NCBI RefSeq assembly: GCF_030817495.1 | Contig: NZ_JAUSZK010000001.1 | Location: 3,017,001 to 3,081,000 of the forward strand | Direction of reading: 5' to 3' | Origin: Streptomyces sp. V3I7 | GTDB taxonomy: Bacteria; Actinomycetota; Actinomycetes; Streptomycetales; Streptomycetaceae | DNA: 64,000 nt | The notes under the pieces: generated by a model | Told to the model about the DNA's origin: nothing | Seen by the model: the letters and a program-made list of their open reading frames with translations, nothing else | Database searches by the model: none | In this document: positions 50,799 through 61,119 of the stretch, piece after piece | How the letters are laid out: the number at the start of each line of letters is the position of its first letter | Position numbering within the stretch: the stretch's first letter is position 1 | Position numbers and translations under genes: made by a program

Positions 50799-50906
50799 AT
50801 CCGCCAGTATGGTCGGAAAGCTGATCAAAGTGCCCGGCGAACTGGCCGCCTCACAGGAAAGGTGGGGCGGGGCGGCGGGCACGGCGCGTGCGCGTTGCTC
50901 CGGAAG

Positions 50907-50932
50907 CCCGGGACTCCCGGGACTCCCGGGAC
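50907..50932. repeat. Triple CCCGGGACT repeat
   Basis: Three direct 9-bp units, the last ending in ACA, each with the palindrome CCCGGG. They lie in the divergent space between the rhomboid-like gene and the beta-helix gene. Confidence 0.8.
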
Positions 50933-50991
50933 ACGCCACCGAACGGACCATCCGGGCGGTGCGCGGCCCTTCGGGCCGTAGCGTACAGAAT

Positions 50992-52056
50992 ATGACGAAA
51001 TGCCATATCGCGTACCTCGCGTGCACCGCGGTGGTCCTCGGGGCGGGGCTGGGGGCCGCGCCGCCGGTCGCCGCCCACCACCACACCCATCTCGTCCGTC
51101 CCGGGCAGTCGATCCAGAAGGCGGTGGACGCGGCGAAGGCCGGTGACACCGTGCTCCTGGCGGCCGGCACCTTCCGCGAGAGCGTGAAGGTGACCACCCC
51201 CGGGCTGACCCTGCGCGGCGCGGGATCGCGCACCGTGCTCAAGCCGAGCACCAAGAAGGTCACCGGCAGCTGCGCCAAGAACGGCAACGGCATCTGCGTG
51301 CTCGGGACCAAGAAGCGCGACATCAAGGACGTCACCGTCGCCGATCTGAAGGTCACCGGGTTCAGCCACGCCGGCGTGTTCGGCATGGCCACCGACCGGA
51401 TGACCGTGCGGGGCGTGACCGCCGCGAAGAACGGGGTCTGGGGCATCGCCCAGGAGCGCTCCGTGCGGGGCGTGATCAAGTCCAACCACGCCCGGAACAA
51501 CGGTGACGCGGGCATCTTCCTCGCCAACACCATCACGGAGGAGGCGGGCGCCCAGGACACGCGGGGCACCCTCGTCGCGAAGAACCGCCTGGAAGGCAAC
51601 CGGACCGGCGTCACCGTACGGCGCCTGCGCGGGCTCACCGTCGACGACAACTACCTCACCGGCAACTGCGCCGCCGTGTTCGTCGTCGGCGACGAGAACA
51701 AGCCGAAGGCCGGCGCGCTGACCGTCCGCGACAACTGGATGGACCGCAACAACAAGTACTGCCCGAAGACCGCCCGGCTGCCCGCGATCCAGGGCTCCGG
51801 CATCGTGCTGACCGGCGCCGAGGACACCCTGGTGACCCGCAACCTCGTCACCGGCAACGCGGGCAAGTCGCCGCTGTCGGGCGGGATCGTCCTGTTCAAG
51901 AGCATGGTGGGCGCCACCAGCGAGCGGAACAGGATCACCGGCAACGTGCTGCGCGACAACGCCCCCGCCGACCTCGTGAACAACGAGAAGGCCAAGAGCG
52001 CCAACACGTTCACCCACAACAGCTGCCGCACCTCCAAGCCCGCGGGACTGTGCTGA
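50992..52056 (+). CDS. Secreted right-handed beta-helix protein (pectate lyase-like fold)
   Basis: The 354-residue protein has a signal peptide (cleavage near residue 27, 'APPVAAHHH') and then parallel beta-helix coils with repeated 'N-x-G-V/I' and 'V-x-x-N-x-x' steps ('VTGFSHAGVFGMATDRMTVR', 'ARNNGDAGIFLANT', 'RLEGNRTGVTVRRLRG'). The fold is shared by polysaccharide lyases and epimerases, but no catalytic Lys/Arg set could be assigned. TAGCGT (50979-50984) ends seven bases before ATG 50992, so it is probably leaderless. Confidence 0.85.
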   Translation: MTKCHIAYLACTAVVLGAGLGAAPPVAAHHHTHLVRPGQSIQKAVDAAKAGDTVLLAAGTFRESVKVTTPGLTLRGAGSRTVLKPSTKKVTGSCAKNGNGICVLGTKKRDIKDVTVADLKVTGFSHAGVFGMATDRMTVRGVTAAKNGVWGIAQERSVRGVIKSNHARNNGDAGIFLANTITEEAGAQDTRGTLVAKNRLEGNRTGVTVRRLRGLTVDDNYLTGNCAAVFVVGDENKPKAGALTVRDNWMDRNNKYCPKTARLPAIQGSGIVLTGAEDTLVTRNLVTGNAGKSPLSGGIVLFKSMVGATSERNRITGNVLRDNAPADLVNNEKAKSANTFTHNSCRTSKPAGLC

Positions 52057-52102
52057 CCCGCACGCGGACCGAGAAGGCCAACGTCAGGAAGGAAGGCGGG
52101 AC

Positions 52103-53131
52103 ATGACGACCGCACCTACTGCCCCACCGCCGTCCATGCGGCTGCGCGAGCTCGTGTTCGGCGCGGCATGTGCCGCCGCCGTCCGGGCCGCCGCCCGGCT
52201 CGGCGTCGCCGACGCCCTCGGGGACGCCCCCATGGCCGCGGAGGACCTCGCGGCCGCGGTGAAGACCGAGCCCAAGCCGCTGCGCCGGCTGCTGCGGGCC
52301 CTGTCCTGCTACGGCGTCTTCGCCGAGGAGGGCGACGGCACCTTCACCCACACCGACATGTCCCGGCTGCTGCGCGAGGACGACCCCCACAGCCTGCGCG
52401 ACATCGCGCTGTGGTGCACCGAGCCCTGGACCTGGGACGCCTGGCCCCGGCTGGACGAGGCCGTGCGCACCGGCCGCAACGTCGTCCAGGACCTGTACGG
52501 CAAGGAGTTCTTCGAGTACCTCAACGAGGACGCCCCTCAGTCGGCCGACGTCTTCAACCGGGCCATGACCACCTCCAGCGAGCAGTCGGCGCGCGACGTC
52601 GCGGCCCTGCTCGACCTGTCCGGCTGCGCCTCGGTCGCCGACCTCGGCGGCGGCCAGGGGCACGTGGTGGCCTGCCTGCTGGACAAGTACCCGCGGATGC
52701 ACGGCAGTCTGCTCGACCTGCCCCGCGTCGTGGAGAACGCCCTGCCGCGGCTGCGCGAGGGCGGCGACCTCGCCGACCGCGCCCGGATCGTGCCCGGCGA
52801 CGTCCGCGCCGCCGTACCGGTCAAGGCCGACGCCTACGTCATCAAGAACATCCTGGAGTGGGACGACGAGAGCACGGCACGGCTGCTGGGCAACGTCATC
52901 GCCGCAGGCGGTCCGGGCACCCGGGTCGTCGTCATCGAGAACCTCGTCGACGACACCCCGTCCATGCGCTTCAGCACCGCCATGGACCTGCTGCTCCTCC
53001 TCAACGTCGGCGGCGCCAAACACACCACCGACTCCATGGTGAGCCGGCTGACCGGCGCCGGACTCGTCGTCGACGACATCCGCCCGGTCAACCCCTACCT
53101 GCACGCGTTCGACTGCCACGTACCGCAGTGA
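52103..53131 (+). CDS. O-methyltransferase of the pigment cluster
   Basis: The 342-residue protein is an AdoMet-dependent plant-type/actinobacterial polyketide O-methyltransferase: a dimerisation N-domain (about 1-90), then 'VADLGGGQGHVVACLLDKYP' (SAM site), 'LLDLPRVVENA', 'YVIKNILEWDDESTARLL' (position of the catalytic His/Asp region; here Asn-Ile replaces the usual His) and 'LVVDDIRPVNPYLHAFDC'. AAGGAAGG precedes the ATG by several bases. It converges with the PKS genes and ends at a shared terminator. In the family, substrates are aromatic polyketide phenols. Confidence 0.83.
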   Translation: MTTAPTAPPPSMRLRELVFGAACAAAVRAAARLGVADALGDAPMAAEDLAAAVKTEPKPLRRLLRALSCYGVFAEEGDGTFTHTDMSRLLREDDPHSLRDIALWCTEPWTWDAWPRLDEAVRTGRNVVQDLYGKEFFEYLNEDAPQSADVFNRAMTTSSEQSARDVAALLDLSGCASVADLGGGQGHVVACLLDKYPRMHGSLLDLPRVVENALPRLREGGDLADRARIVPGDVRAAVPVKADAYVIKNILEWDDESTARLLGNVIAAGGPGTRVVVIENLVDDTPSMRFSTAMDLLLLLNVGGAKHTTDSMVSRLTGAGLVVDDIRPVNPYLHAFDCHVPQ

Positions 53132-53166
53132 CGCGCAACGACGGGTGAGGCGAAGTCACCCCGAAC

Positions 53167-53211
53167 GCCACCGGTCGCCGGACCCGCAGTACGGGAACGG
53201 CGACCGGTGGC
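53167..53211. terminator. Bidirectional terminator between methyltransferase and PKS operon
   Basis: GCCACCGGTCGCCG and CGGCGACCGGTGGC form a perfect 14-bp stem with a 17-base loop. Confidence 0.78.
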
Positions 53212-53232
53212 ATGTGCGGCGCGCGTCGGTGC

Positions 53233-53556
53233 TCAGCCGCGCTCCCAGAGGTAGAAGCGCTGCGCCATGGCGTCCTTCGGGGAGCGCCACGTCTCGGGGT
53301 CGTACGCGCTGACGTACGCCGACAGACGCTCGCTGATGCCACGGAACTCGGGGTGGTCCGTGACCCTGGCGATGGCCGGGCCGGGGTCCTGCTCGGACTC
53401 GACGAGGTGCATGTACACATCGCCGAACTGAAACAGGCTGCGCCGGGTGACCCCGACGAGGTGCGGCAGCTCTCCCCGGTCGGACTCCGCGAAGATCTTC
53501 GCGATGTCCTGGGCCGAGCCGGGGGCCATACGGGCGACGATCAGGGCCTGGTGCAT
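53233..53556 (-). CDS. TcmI-family polyketide cyclase (WhiE ORFVII-like)
   Basis: The 107-residue protein matches TcmI-type cyclases: 'MHQALIVARMAPGSAQDIA', 'SLFQFGDVYMHLVES' and 'TWRSPKDAMAQRFYLWERG'. It folds as a ferredoxin-like dimer and directs late ring closure of the polyketide. GGAGGAGGT lies six bases upstream of ATG 53556. It is the last gene of the minus-strand PKS operon. Confidence 0.92.
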   Translation of the reverse strand: MHQALIVARMAPGSAQDIAKIFAESDRGELPHLVGVTRRSLFQFGDVYMHLVESEQDPGPAIARVTDHPEFRGISERLSAYVSAYDPETWRSPKDAMAQRFYLWERG

Positions 53557-53579
53557 CGGGCTGACCTCCTCCGCCCGGC

Positions 53580-54386
<807 letters not shown>

Positions 54387-55631
54387 CTACGCCGCTGCGT
54401 GCCGCAGCACGAGCGCCGAGTTCGACCCCATGAGGCCCCGGCTGAGGACCAGCGCGGTCCGCGTCTCGGCGGCGCGGGCGCGGCCGGTCACGAGGTCGAG
54501 GTCGTGGCAGATGTCGAAGACGTTGGGGGTGGGGGGAATCAGGCCGTGCTCCATCGCGAGGACCGCCGCGGCGACGTCCAGCACGGGCGCCGCGCAGTAG
54601 CCCCGGCCGATCCCGGTCTTCGGGGCCGTGACCGGCACCCGCCTGCCGTGCGCGCCGAACGCGTCGGCGATCGCCAGCGCCTCGGCACGGTCCGCCTCCG
54701 GCACGCCCAGGGCGTCGGCGAAGACGACGTCGATGTCCTCGGGGGCGCAGCCGGCCTCGTCGAGAGCCCCCTGGATCGCCCGGGCCAGTCCCGCACGCGA
54801 GGCCTCCCACCGGGAGGCCCCGGTGAAGGTGGCCGCGTGTCCCGCGATCACGGCCCGCACCGGCGCGCCCCGCTCCCGGGCCGCCTCCTCGGCCTCGACG
54901 ACCACCATGGCCCCGCCCTCGGCAGGCACGAAACCGCAGGCCGCCGAGGTGAAGGGACGGTACGCCCGCTCCGGGTCGGCCTCGCGGCTCAGCTCCTGGT
55001 AGCCGAGCTGGCAGACCATCGAGTACGGGGCCAGCGGCGCCTCGGTCGAGCCCGCGACGATGACGCCCGTACCGCGATGCACGGCCCGGGCGGCGTGCGC
55101 CAGGGCGTCGAGACCGCCGGCCTCGTCCGCCGCGACCACCGAGCAGGGGCCCTTCAGCCCGCGCCGGATGGAGATCTGGCCGGTGGAGGCGGCGTAGAAC
55201 CAGGCGATGGACTGGTACGGGCCGACGTACCGGCTGCCCTTGCCCCACAGCCGCTGCAGCTCCCGCTGCCCGAACTCGCCGCCTCCGGAACCGGCCGCGG
55301 TGACCACGCCGATGGAGAACGGATCGCCCTCCACGTCGGCCTGACCGAGCCGGGCGTCGTCCAGCGCGAGGTCGGCCGCGGCCATCGCGTAGTGCGTGAA
55401 CCGGTCGGTCTGGACGAGGTAGCGCTCCTCGACCGCCGCCGCCGGATCGAAGGAACGGACCTCGCCGGCCACCTTCAGCGGCAGGTGCTCACAGCCCTCG
55501 CGGGTGATCCGGTCGAGGACGCTGAGCCCCTCCTGGGTGGCCTTCCAGAAGGTGTCGGTGGTGGTTCCGTTGGGTGCGACCACACCGATGCCGGTAAGGG
55601 CCGCGCGCCGTTCGTGGGGTGCTGCGCTCAT
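54387..55631 (-). CDS. Ketosynthase beta / chain length factor
   Basis: The 414-residue protein pairs with KS-alpha and sets chain length. It has the KS fold but no active-site Cys: the region reads 'CSVVAADEAGGLDALAHA', with Glu170 where most chain length factors have Gln. ATG 55631 lies 11 bases after the KS-alpha stop. Overall similarity to WhiE ORFIV-type factors suggests a C24 pigment chain; this is inferred from family, not from residues I can prove. Confidence 0.93.
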   Translation of the reverse strand: MSAAPHERRAALTGIGVVAPNGTTTDTFWKATQEGLSVLDRITREGCEHLPLKVAGEVRSFDPAAAVEERYLVQTDRFTHYAMAAADLALDDARLGQADVEGDPFSIGVVTAAGSGGGEFGQRELQRLWGKGSRYVGPYQSIAWFYAASTGQISIRRGLKGPCSVVAADEAGGLDALAHAARAVHRGTGVIVAGSTEAPLAPYSMVCQLGYQELSREADPERAYRPFTSAACGFVPAEGGAMVVVEAEEAARERGAPVRAVIAGHAATFTGASRWEASRAGLARAIQGALDEAGCAPEDIDVVFADALGVPEADRAEALAIADAFGAHGRRVPVTAPKTGIGRGYCAAPVLDVAAAVLAMEHGLIPPTPNVFDICHDLDLVTGRARAAETRTALVLSRGLMGSNSALVLRHAAA

Positions 55632-55642
55632 GTGTCCTCTCC

Positions 55643-56902
55643 CTATTCCCTTGGCCGGGTCAGGATCACGGCGGACTGGAAACCGCCGAAGCCGCTGCCC
55701 ACCGAGAGCACGCTGTTCAGCCTGCGCTCGCGGGCGGCACGCGGGACGTAGTCCAGGTCGCACTCGGGGTCGGGGGTCTCGTAGTTGGCGGTCGGCGGTA
55801 CGACCTGGTGGGCGAGGGCCAGCACACAGGCCACCACCTCGATGGCACCGATCGCGCCGAGGGAGTGCCCCACCATCGACTTGATGGAGCTCATGGGGAT
55901 GTCGTACGCGTGATGCCCCAGGGCCCGCTTGACGGCGGCCGTCTCGTGACGGTCGTTCTGCCGGGTGCCGGAGCCGTGGGCGTTGACGTAGTCGATGGCA
56001 CTGCCGTCGAGCCGGGCGTGGCCGAGGGCGTACTCGATGGCCCGCGCCATCTCCAGGCCCTCACTGGTCAGTCCGGTCATGTGGTAGGCGTTGCCATAGG
56101 TGGCGTAGCCGCTGAGCTCGCAGTACACATGGGCGCCGCGGGCCCGGGCGTGCTCCAGCTCCTCCAGGACGAGCACCGCTCCGCCCTCACCCATGACGAA
56201 GCCGTCACGGTCGTTGTCGAAGGGCCGGGAGGCGTGCGCGGGGTCGTCGTTGTTCGGGGACGTCGCCTTGATCGCGTCGAAACAGGCCATGGTGATCGGA
56301 GAGATCGGCGAGTCCGACGCGCCGGCTATACAGACGTCGGCCCGGCCCTCCTCGACGGTGTGGAAGGCGTACCCGACCGCGTCGAGCCCGGAAGTACAAC
56401 CGGTCGAGACGGTCTGCACCGGACCGCACGCACCGAACCGCTCCGCCACCGCGGACGCCAGCGTGCTGGGCGAGAACGCCCGGTGCAACTGCGGCTCGGC
56501 CTCGCGGTGATCCACGTCCCAGCGCTCGCCCTGGTGACTGACCAGCACGTAGTCGTGCTCCAGACGGGTGGTGCCGCCGACCGCGGTCCCCAGCGAGACC
56601 CCGACCCGCCACGGGTCCTCCCGGGCGAGGTCGAGACCCGAGTCCCGGACCGCCTCGTCCCCGGCGACCAGCGCGAACTGTATGTACCGGTCCGCCCGCT
56701 CGACCTGCTCCGCGTCCAGCCCGTACGCCGCCGGGTCGAAGTCGCACTCGGCGGCTATCCGGGAGCGCAGCCCCGAGGGATCGAAGAACGTGATCCCCCG
56801 GGTCGCCGTACGACCCGCCGCCAGCAGGTCCCAGAACGCTCCCGTCCCGATGCCGCCCGGGGCGACGATGCCTATGCCCGTGACCGCCACCCGCCGGCTC
56901 AT
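55643..56902 (-). CDS. Ketosynthase alpha of the type II PKS
   Basis: The 419-residue protein is the condensing enzyme. The nucleophile is Cys169 ('[12 protein letters not shown]'), with catalytic His residues in '[14 protein letters not shown]' and '[12 protein letters not shown]'. It extends the chain with malonyl-ACP together with KS-beta. The start overlaps the stop of the cupin gene by four bases (ATGA). Confidence 0.96.
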   Translation of the reverse strand: MSRRVAVTGIGIVAPGGIGTGAFWDLLAAGRTATRGITFFDPSGLRSRIAAECDFDPAAYGLDAEQVERADRYIQFALVAGDEAVRDSGLDLAREDPWRVGVSLGTAVGGTTRLEHDYVLVSHQGERWDVDHREAEPQLHRAFSPSTLASAVAERFGACGPVQTVSTGCTSGLDAVGYAFHTVEEGRADVCIAGASDSPISPITMACFDAIKATSPNNDDPAHASRPFDNDRDGFVMGEGGAVLVLEELEHARARGAHVYCELSGYATYGNAYHMTGLTSEGLEMARAIEYALGHARLDGSAIDYVNAHGSGTRQNDRHETAAVKRALGHHAYDIPMSSIKSMVGHSLGAIGAIEVVACVLALAHQVVPPTANYETPDPECDLDYVPRAARERRLNSVLSVGSGFGGFQSAVILTRPRE

Positions 56903-57342
56903 GACGGCACCTGGTCCTTCTCGGCCTCCGTGGTCACCGCCGCGGCACCGATCACCTCGGTCTCCTCCGTGTCGACGTGCCCCAGCTGAGGGCGCGGCGC
57001 GAGCGGTCCGAGATGGAACACCAGGCGGGCCTCGGTGTCCCCGACGTTGCGGAAGCGGTGGCGGACGTACGCGGGGATCATCAGCCCCTGCTCGGGCCGC
57101 AGCTCGTGCGCCTCACCGTCGAGATCCACCTCCAGCTCGCCGCAGACGACGTACACGAACTCCTCGGAGTACGGGTGGTAGTGCTCGCCGATACGGTCGC
57201 CGGGCTGGACCAGGGCCAGCCCCATGAAGCCGCTGGTGGAACCCACCGTGGCCGGGGTGAGCATGGCGCGCAGATCGCCGCCGCGCCGGGTGTTGGGCTC
57301 GGTCTCGCTGAGGTTCACGATTCTGGGACGCGGTTTGATCAC
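56899..57342 (-). CDS. Cupin protein of the pigment cluster (WhiE ORFII-like)
   Basis: The 147-residue protein has one cupin barrel: '[20 protein letters not shown]' contains the metal His-x-His and Glu, and '[13 protein letters not shown]' the later His. Cupins at this place in whiE-type clusters are thought to modify or stabilise the polyketide; the activity is unproven. It overlaps the KS-alpha gene by four bases. Confidence 0.88.
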   Translation of the reverse strand: MIKPRPRIVNLSETEPNTRRGGDLRAMLTPATVGSTSGFMGLALVQPGDRIGEHYHPYSEEFVYVVCGELEVDLDGEAHELRPEQGLMIPAYVRHRFRNVGDTEARLVFHLGPLAPRPQLGHVDTEETEVIGAAAVTTEAEKDQVPS

Positions 57343-57391
57343 GACGTTCCTCCGTTGATGTGCTGCGTCGTCAGGTGAGCGGGCCGCCGGA

Positions 57392-58459
57392 TCAGGCGTC
57401 CGGCGAACGGCGGTCGGTGATGAGGTCCATGCGCACGGCCTCGCCGTCCAGCAGGGCCGTCAGCTCCGGCGTGACGGGGACGGCCCCCAGGTCGCCACGT
57501 ACGTCGACCAGCCGCACGACGACGTCGTCGCGCTGGAAGATCGTGCTGCGCAGGACCGGGCTCCTCGGGTCCTCGGCGGCCGCCTCGTCCTGCTGGGCGA
57601 GCAACTCCGCCAGGCGCATCCCCTGGCCGGGGCGGGCCGGGTAGCACAGCGCGTGCCGCTCGCCCTCCTGGAGCTCGTCCGTCGTCACGTGGTGCACCGC
57701 GGGCAGCGCCGCCCGGGTGAAGAACATCCGTGCCGACTCCTGGTCGTTCAGGTCCCGCTCCTGCTCCAGGTACGGGTTGATGGCCTCCTCGACGGCCCGC
57801 ACCTCCGGCTGGCGGGCCACGTGCCGCAGAGCCGCCAGCAGGTCGCCGCGCACCTCGATCGCCCGCACGACCCGGTTGCCGTGCATGAACAGCGAGGTAC
57901 GGCACAGCCGCGTGGTGTCGTCGACACGAGGCTCGGGCGACGCGTAGTCCGCGAGGATCTTCGCGACCTCCGGCTCACTGCCGGGCCGGACCGTGAACGT
58001 CAGCGCGTGCCGCAGCACACCGTCACCGATCCGCGGCTGGGACTGGAGCCGGCGCTGAGCGGCCTGCGCGCCCGCGGCCTCGCCACCCGTCTCCCGCACG
58101 ACGTGGAAGCGCAGCGAACGCGTGTCACGGACGCAGCTGTGCAGCGGCTCCACCATCCGTACGTGCTCCTCGCTGTTCACCCAGGCGAGGAACGGCGGGG
58201 CGCTCTCCCACTCACTGGTGATCAGCCACTGCGAAGGGTTCTCGATCGACTGGCACAGCTGGTCGCTCACATGCCCGGGCACCGAAGCCACCTGCTTGCC
58301 CAGCCGCTCGTACGCCTCCAGGAACTGCTGCTGGGCGCCGTCGTAGACGTCGACCAGCAGGACGACCCGGAGCCGGGACCCGTCGAACACGGACTGGGAG
58401 ACACGTTTCGACACCTGTCGCGTCTGCGATTCTGAAACACGCTCAGAGGTAGTGGTCAT
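57392..58459 (-). CDS. SchA/CurD-like protein (WhiE ORFI-like)
   Basis: The 355-residue protein has an ABM-like ferredoxin-fold domain (about residues 28-125; '[17 protein letters not shown]', '[19 protein letters not shown]') and two further related repeats ('[15 protein letters not shown]...', '[17 protein letters not shown]'). Such proteins occur only in spore-pigment clusters (SchA, CurD, WhiE ORFI) and probably help oxygenation or cyclisation. It is the first gene of the minus-strand operon, with AAGGAG upstream of ATG 58459. Confidence 0.88.
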   Translation of the reverse strand: MTTTSERVSESQTRQVSKRVSQSVFDGSRLRVVLLVDVYDGAQQQFLEAYERLGKQVASVPGHVSDQLCQSIENPSQWLITSEWESAPPFLAWVNSEEHVRMVEPLHSCVRDTRSLRFHVVRETGGEAAGAQAAQRRLQSQPRIGDGVLRHALTFTVRPGSEPEVAKILADYASPEPRVDDTTRLCRTSLFMHGNRVVRAIEVRGDLLAALRHVARQPEVRAVEEAINPYLEQERDLNDQESARMFFTRAALPAVHHVTTDELQEGERHALCYPARPGQGMRLAELLAQQDEAAAEDPRSPVLRSTIFQRDDVVVRLVDVRGDLGAVPVTPELTALLDGEAVRMDLITDRRSPDA

Positions 58460-58567
58460 CCTGCGAACAACTCCTTCACGGGGCAGAGGCGGACATCGGC
58501 CGCGAATGACGCGACGTCAGCGTTCCTTGATCCTGCGGCGGTCCCCAGGAGTCCGCGACTCGTATGA

Positions 58568-58606
58568 ACCACGTGGGTGATTGGGCCCTCACGGGGGTGA
58601 TTGGGC
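58568..58606. promoter_or_regulatory. Direct repeats in the divergent PKS promoter
   Basis: GGGTGATTGGGC occurs at 58575-58586 and 58595-58606, exactly 20 bp apart (two helical turns), with a CCACGTGG-type palindrome touching the first copy. They lie in the 231-bp gap between the SchA-like gene and the FAD hydroxylase gene and probably bind a developmental regulator. Nothing else clear is in the gap except ribosome sites. Confidence 0.55.
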
Positions 58607-58690
58607 GCACCGAGCCGGTCCCGGAAGACCCAGCCGGGCATGGAAGGTCACAGGTGCCCCACGCGCTCACCCCTGCCACTGGAGGCTTCG

Positions 58691-60346
58691 ATGCATCAGA
58701 AAGCCGACCACCGGGTTCCCGTCCTCATCGTGGGCGGCTCACTCGTGGGCCTGTCCATGTCCCTGTTCCTGGGCCGTCTCGGTGTGCGGCACATGCTCGT
58801 CGAGCGACACTCCGGCACCTCCGTCCACCCACGCGGACGCGGCAACAACGTCCGCACCATGGAACTCTTCCGGGTGGCCGGCATCGAACCGGACATCAAG
58901 GAAGCCGCCTCACTCCTCGCCGACAACCACGGCATCCTCCAGACACCGACCCTCGTCGGCGACGCCGGCGAATGGCTGTTCAAGAACATCGACCCCGGCG
59001 GCGGACTGGCCCGGTTCAGCCCCACGGCCTGGTGCCTGTGCAGCCAGAACGACCTCGAACCCGTCCTCCTCGACGGCGCCCGCCGGCTCGGCGGCGACCT
59101 GCGCTACTCCCACCACATGGAATCCTTCGAACAGGACCACGAAGGAGTGACCGCGCTCGTACGCGACCGCGTCACGGAGGAGCGGTACACCGTCCGCGCC
59201 GACTACCTCGTCGCCGCCGACGGCCCCCGCAGCCCGGTCCGCGAACACCTCGGCATCGGCCAGAGCGGCCCCGGCGAACTCTTCGCCAACGTCAGCGCCA
59301 CCTTCCGCTCCAAACTCCTCGCCGAGACCGTCGGCGACCGCCGCTTCATCTGCTGCTACCTCACCGACCCCGAGGCCGACGGCGCACTGCTCCCCGTCGA
59401 CAACGAGGAACGCTGGGTCTTCCACGCCCCCTGGCACCCGGAGCGCGGCGAGACACTGGAGGAGTTCACCGAGGAACGCCTCGCCCGGCACATCCGCCGG
59501 GCCGTCGGCGTCCCCGACCTCGACGTCGAGATCACCGGCAAGGCGTCCTGGCGCGCCGCCGAACGCGTCGCCGACCGCTACGCCGACGGACGGGTCTTCC
59601 TCGCCGGCGACTCCGCGCACGAGATGTCCCCGACCGGCGCGTTCGGCTCCAACACCGGCATCCAGGACGCCCACAACCTCGCCTGGAAGCTCGCCGCCGT
59701 CCTCGACGGCTGGGCCGGCCCGGACCTCCTCCACTCCTACGACACCGAACGCCGCCCCGTCGCCGTCGCCACCAGCGCCCGCGCCTCCGCCCGCTCCGTC
59801 GAACACAGCCACCCCGGCTTCGCCCCCGCCCCCGGCGTCGGCGGCGGCAGACGCGGCGGCATCCTCAACGTCGTCCTCGGCTACCGCTACCCCCAGGGCG
59901 CCGTCATCGGAGCCGACGGAGCCGACCTCGACCAGCCGGTCGTGCCCGACGGCCTCGGCCTCGACGGACGGCCCGGCAGCCGCGCCCCCCACATGTGGCT
60001 GCGCCGCGGCACCGAACGCGTCTCCACCCTCGACCTGTACGAGCGCTCCCTCGTCCTGCTCACCGACGCGCCCGACGACGCCGGCTGGCACGCCGCCGCC
60101 CGCACCATCGCCGAGCGGGACGGCGTACGCCTCGACGCGTACCGCATCGGCCCCAGCCCCGACGCCGACCTCACCTACACGGAGGACCAGCCCTCGGCCG
60201 ACTGGGCGCAGGTCCACGGCATCACCCCCGACGGCGCGGTCCTCGTCCGCCCCGACGGCTTCGTGGCCTGGCGCGCCTCCGGCGCCGTACCGGACCCGGA
60301 GGCGGCACTGCGCAAGGTGCTGACGGCACTGCTGCGGACCGGGTGA
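58691..60346 (+). CDS. FAD-dependent aromatic hydroxylase (WhiE ORFVIII-like)
   Basis: The 551-residue class A flavoprotein monooxygenase has the N-terminal FAD site 'PVLIVGGSLVGLSMSLFLG', the 'ADYLVAADGPRSPVREHLG' DG motif, and 'GRVFLAGDSAHEMSPTGAFG' (second FAD contact). It hydroxylates the pigment polyketide, as WhiE ORFVIII does. GGAGG lies six bases before ATG 58691. It is transcribed away from the PKS operon, the same split as in S. coelicolor whiE. Confidence 0.93.
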   Translation: MHQKADHRVPVLIVGGSLVGLSMSLFLGRLGVRHMLVERHSGTSVHPRGRGNNVRTMELFRVAGIEPDIKEAASLLADNHGILQTPTLVGDAGEWLFKNIDPGGGLARFSPTAWCLCSQNDLEPVLLDGARRLGGDLRYSHHMESFEQDHEGVTALVRDRVTEERYTVRADYLVAADGPRSPVREHLGIGQSGPGELFANVSATFRSKLLAETVGDRRFICCYLTDPEADGALLPVDNEERWVFHAPWHPERGETLEEFTEERLARHIRRAVGVPDLDVEITGKASWRAAERVADRYADGRVFLAGDSAHEMSPTGAFGSNTGIQDAHNLAWKLAAVLDGWAGPDLLHSYDTERRPVAVATSARASARSVEHSHPGFAPAPGVGGGRRGGILNVVLGYRYPQGAVIGADGADLDQPVVPDGLGLDGRPGSRAPHMWLRRGTERVSTLDLYERSLVLLTDAPDDAGWHAAARTIAERDGVRLDAYRIGPSPDADLTYTEDQPSADWAQVHGITPDGAVLVRPDGFVAWRASGAVPDPEAALRKVLTALLRTG

Positions 60347-60360
60347 CTCCCCGCCCGTTC

Positions 60361-60398
60361 ACGACGAAGGCCGCCCGGACACGGGCGGCCTTCGTCGT
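60361..60398. terminator. Bidirectional terminator after the hydroxylase
   Basis: ACGACGAAGGCCGCCC and GGGCGGCCTTCGTCGT form a perfect 16-bp stem with a 6-base loop, between convergent genes. Confidence 0.85.
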
Positions 60399-60414
60399 AC
60401 GGGGAGTGCCCCCG

Positions 60415-60888
60415 TCAGCCGAACTGTCCGGGCTGGTAGGAGCCGGCGGGCTGCTGGACCATGACGTTCATACGATTGAAGGCGTTGATGAGCGCGATGG
60501 TCCACACGAGGGCCTCCAGCTGCTCCTCGTCGTAGTACTTGGCGGCGTTGGTCCAGGCCTCGTCGGTGATGCCACCGGCCGCGTCGGCGATGCGGGTGCC
60601 CTGCTCGGCGAGCTCCAGGGCGGCCCGCTCGGCCTCCGTGAACACGGTGGCCTCGCGCCAGGCGGCGACGAGGTTGAGGCGCTCCCAGCTCTCCCCGGCG
60701 TGCACGGCGTCCTTGCTGTGCATGTCGGTGCAGAAGCCGCAGCCGTTGATCTGACTGGCGCGAAGTTTCACCAGCTCCGCGGTCGCGGCGGGCAGGGACG
60801 ACTCGTCGACCGCCTTGCCGGCGGCGACGAGGTGCTTGAGGGTCTTGCCGGTGAGGGGGCTGCCGAACAGGTTCAGACGGGGTTCCAT
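60415..60888 (-). CDS. AhpD/carboxymuconolactone decarboxylase-family protein
   Basis: The 157-residue all-helical protein has the AhpD redox motif 'INGCGFCTDMHSKDA' (Cys-x2-Cys and His two turns later), so it probably acts as a peroxidase or peroxidase reductant. GAGAG precedes ATG 60888; the 40-codon upstream extension is not family-like. It stands alone between the pigment cluster and a tRNA gene. Confidence 0.88.
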   Translation of the reverse strand: MEPRLNLFGSPLTGKTLKHLVAAGKAVDESSLPAATAELVKLRASQINGCGFCTDMHSKDAVHAGESWERLNLVAAWREATVFTEAERAALELAEQGTRIADAAGGITDEAWTNAAKYYDEEQLEALVWTIALINAFNRMNVMVQQPAGSYQPGQFG

Positions 60889-61002
60889 GGTGCTCTCCTC
60901 GGTGCCGTTGCTGGCGGGTACACCTGGGTGACGGATCGGACCGCCCAGATGTGACACGAGGACGCGCCCCCACGCGCGTGACCTGGACCACACGCAGCAA
61001 AA

Positions 61003-61033
61003 GGCCACCCGTACCGGTGAGGTGCGGGTGGCC
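61003..61033 (-). terminator. Rho-independent terminator of the tRNA
   Basis: On the minus strand GGCCACCCG pairs with CGGGTGGCC, and TTTT follows directly. It lies 12 bases beyond the tRNA 3' end. Confidence 0.8.
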
Positions 61034-61045
61034 TGTCTCGCTCAG

Positions 61046-61119
61046 AGCCCCCTGTCGGATTCGAACCGACGACCTTCGCTTTACAAGAGCGGCGCTCTGA
61101 CCAGCTGAGCTAAGGAGGC
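61046..61119 (-). tRNA. tRNA-Thr (anticodon UGU)
   Basis: The 74-nt minus-strand sequence folds as a tRNA: acceptor GCCTCCT pairs with AGGGGGC (one G-U) and T73 follows; the D arm is AGCTCAGCTGGTCAGAGC, the anticodon loop CTTGTAA with anticodon TGT, and the T arm contains GGTTCGAATCC. CCA is not encoded. The 3' end points towards the pigment cluster, the side on which an element integrated at a tRNA would lie. Confidence 0.93.
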
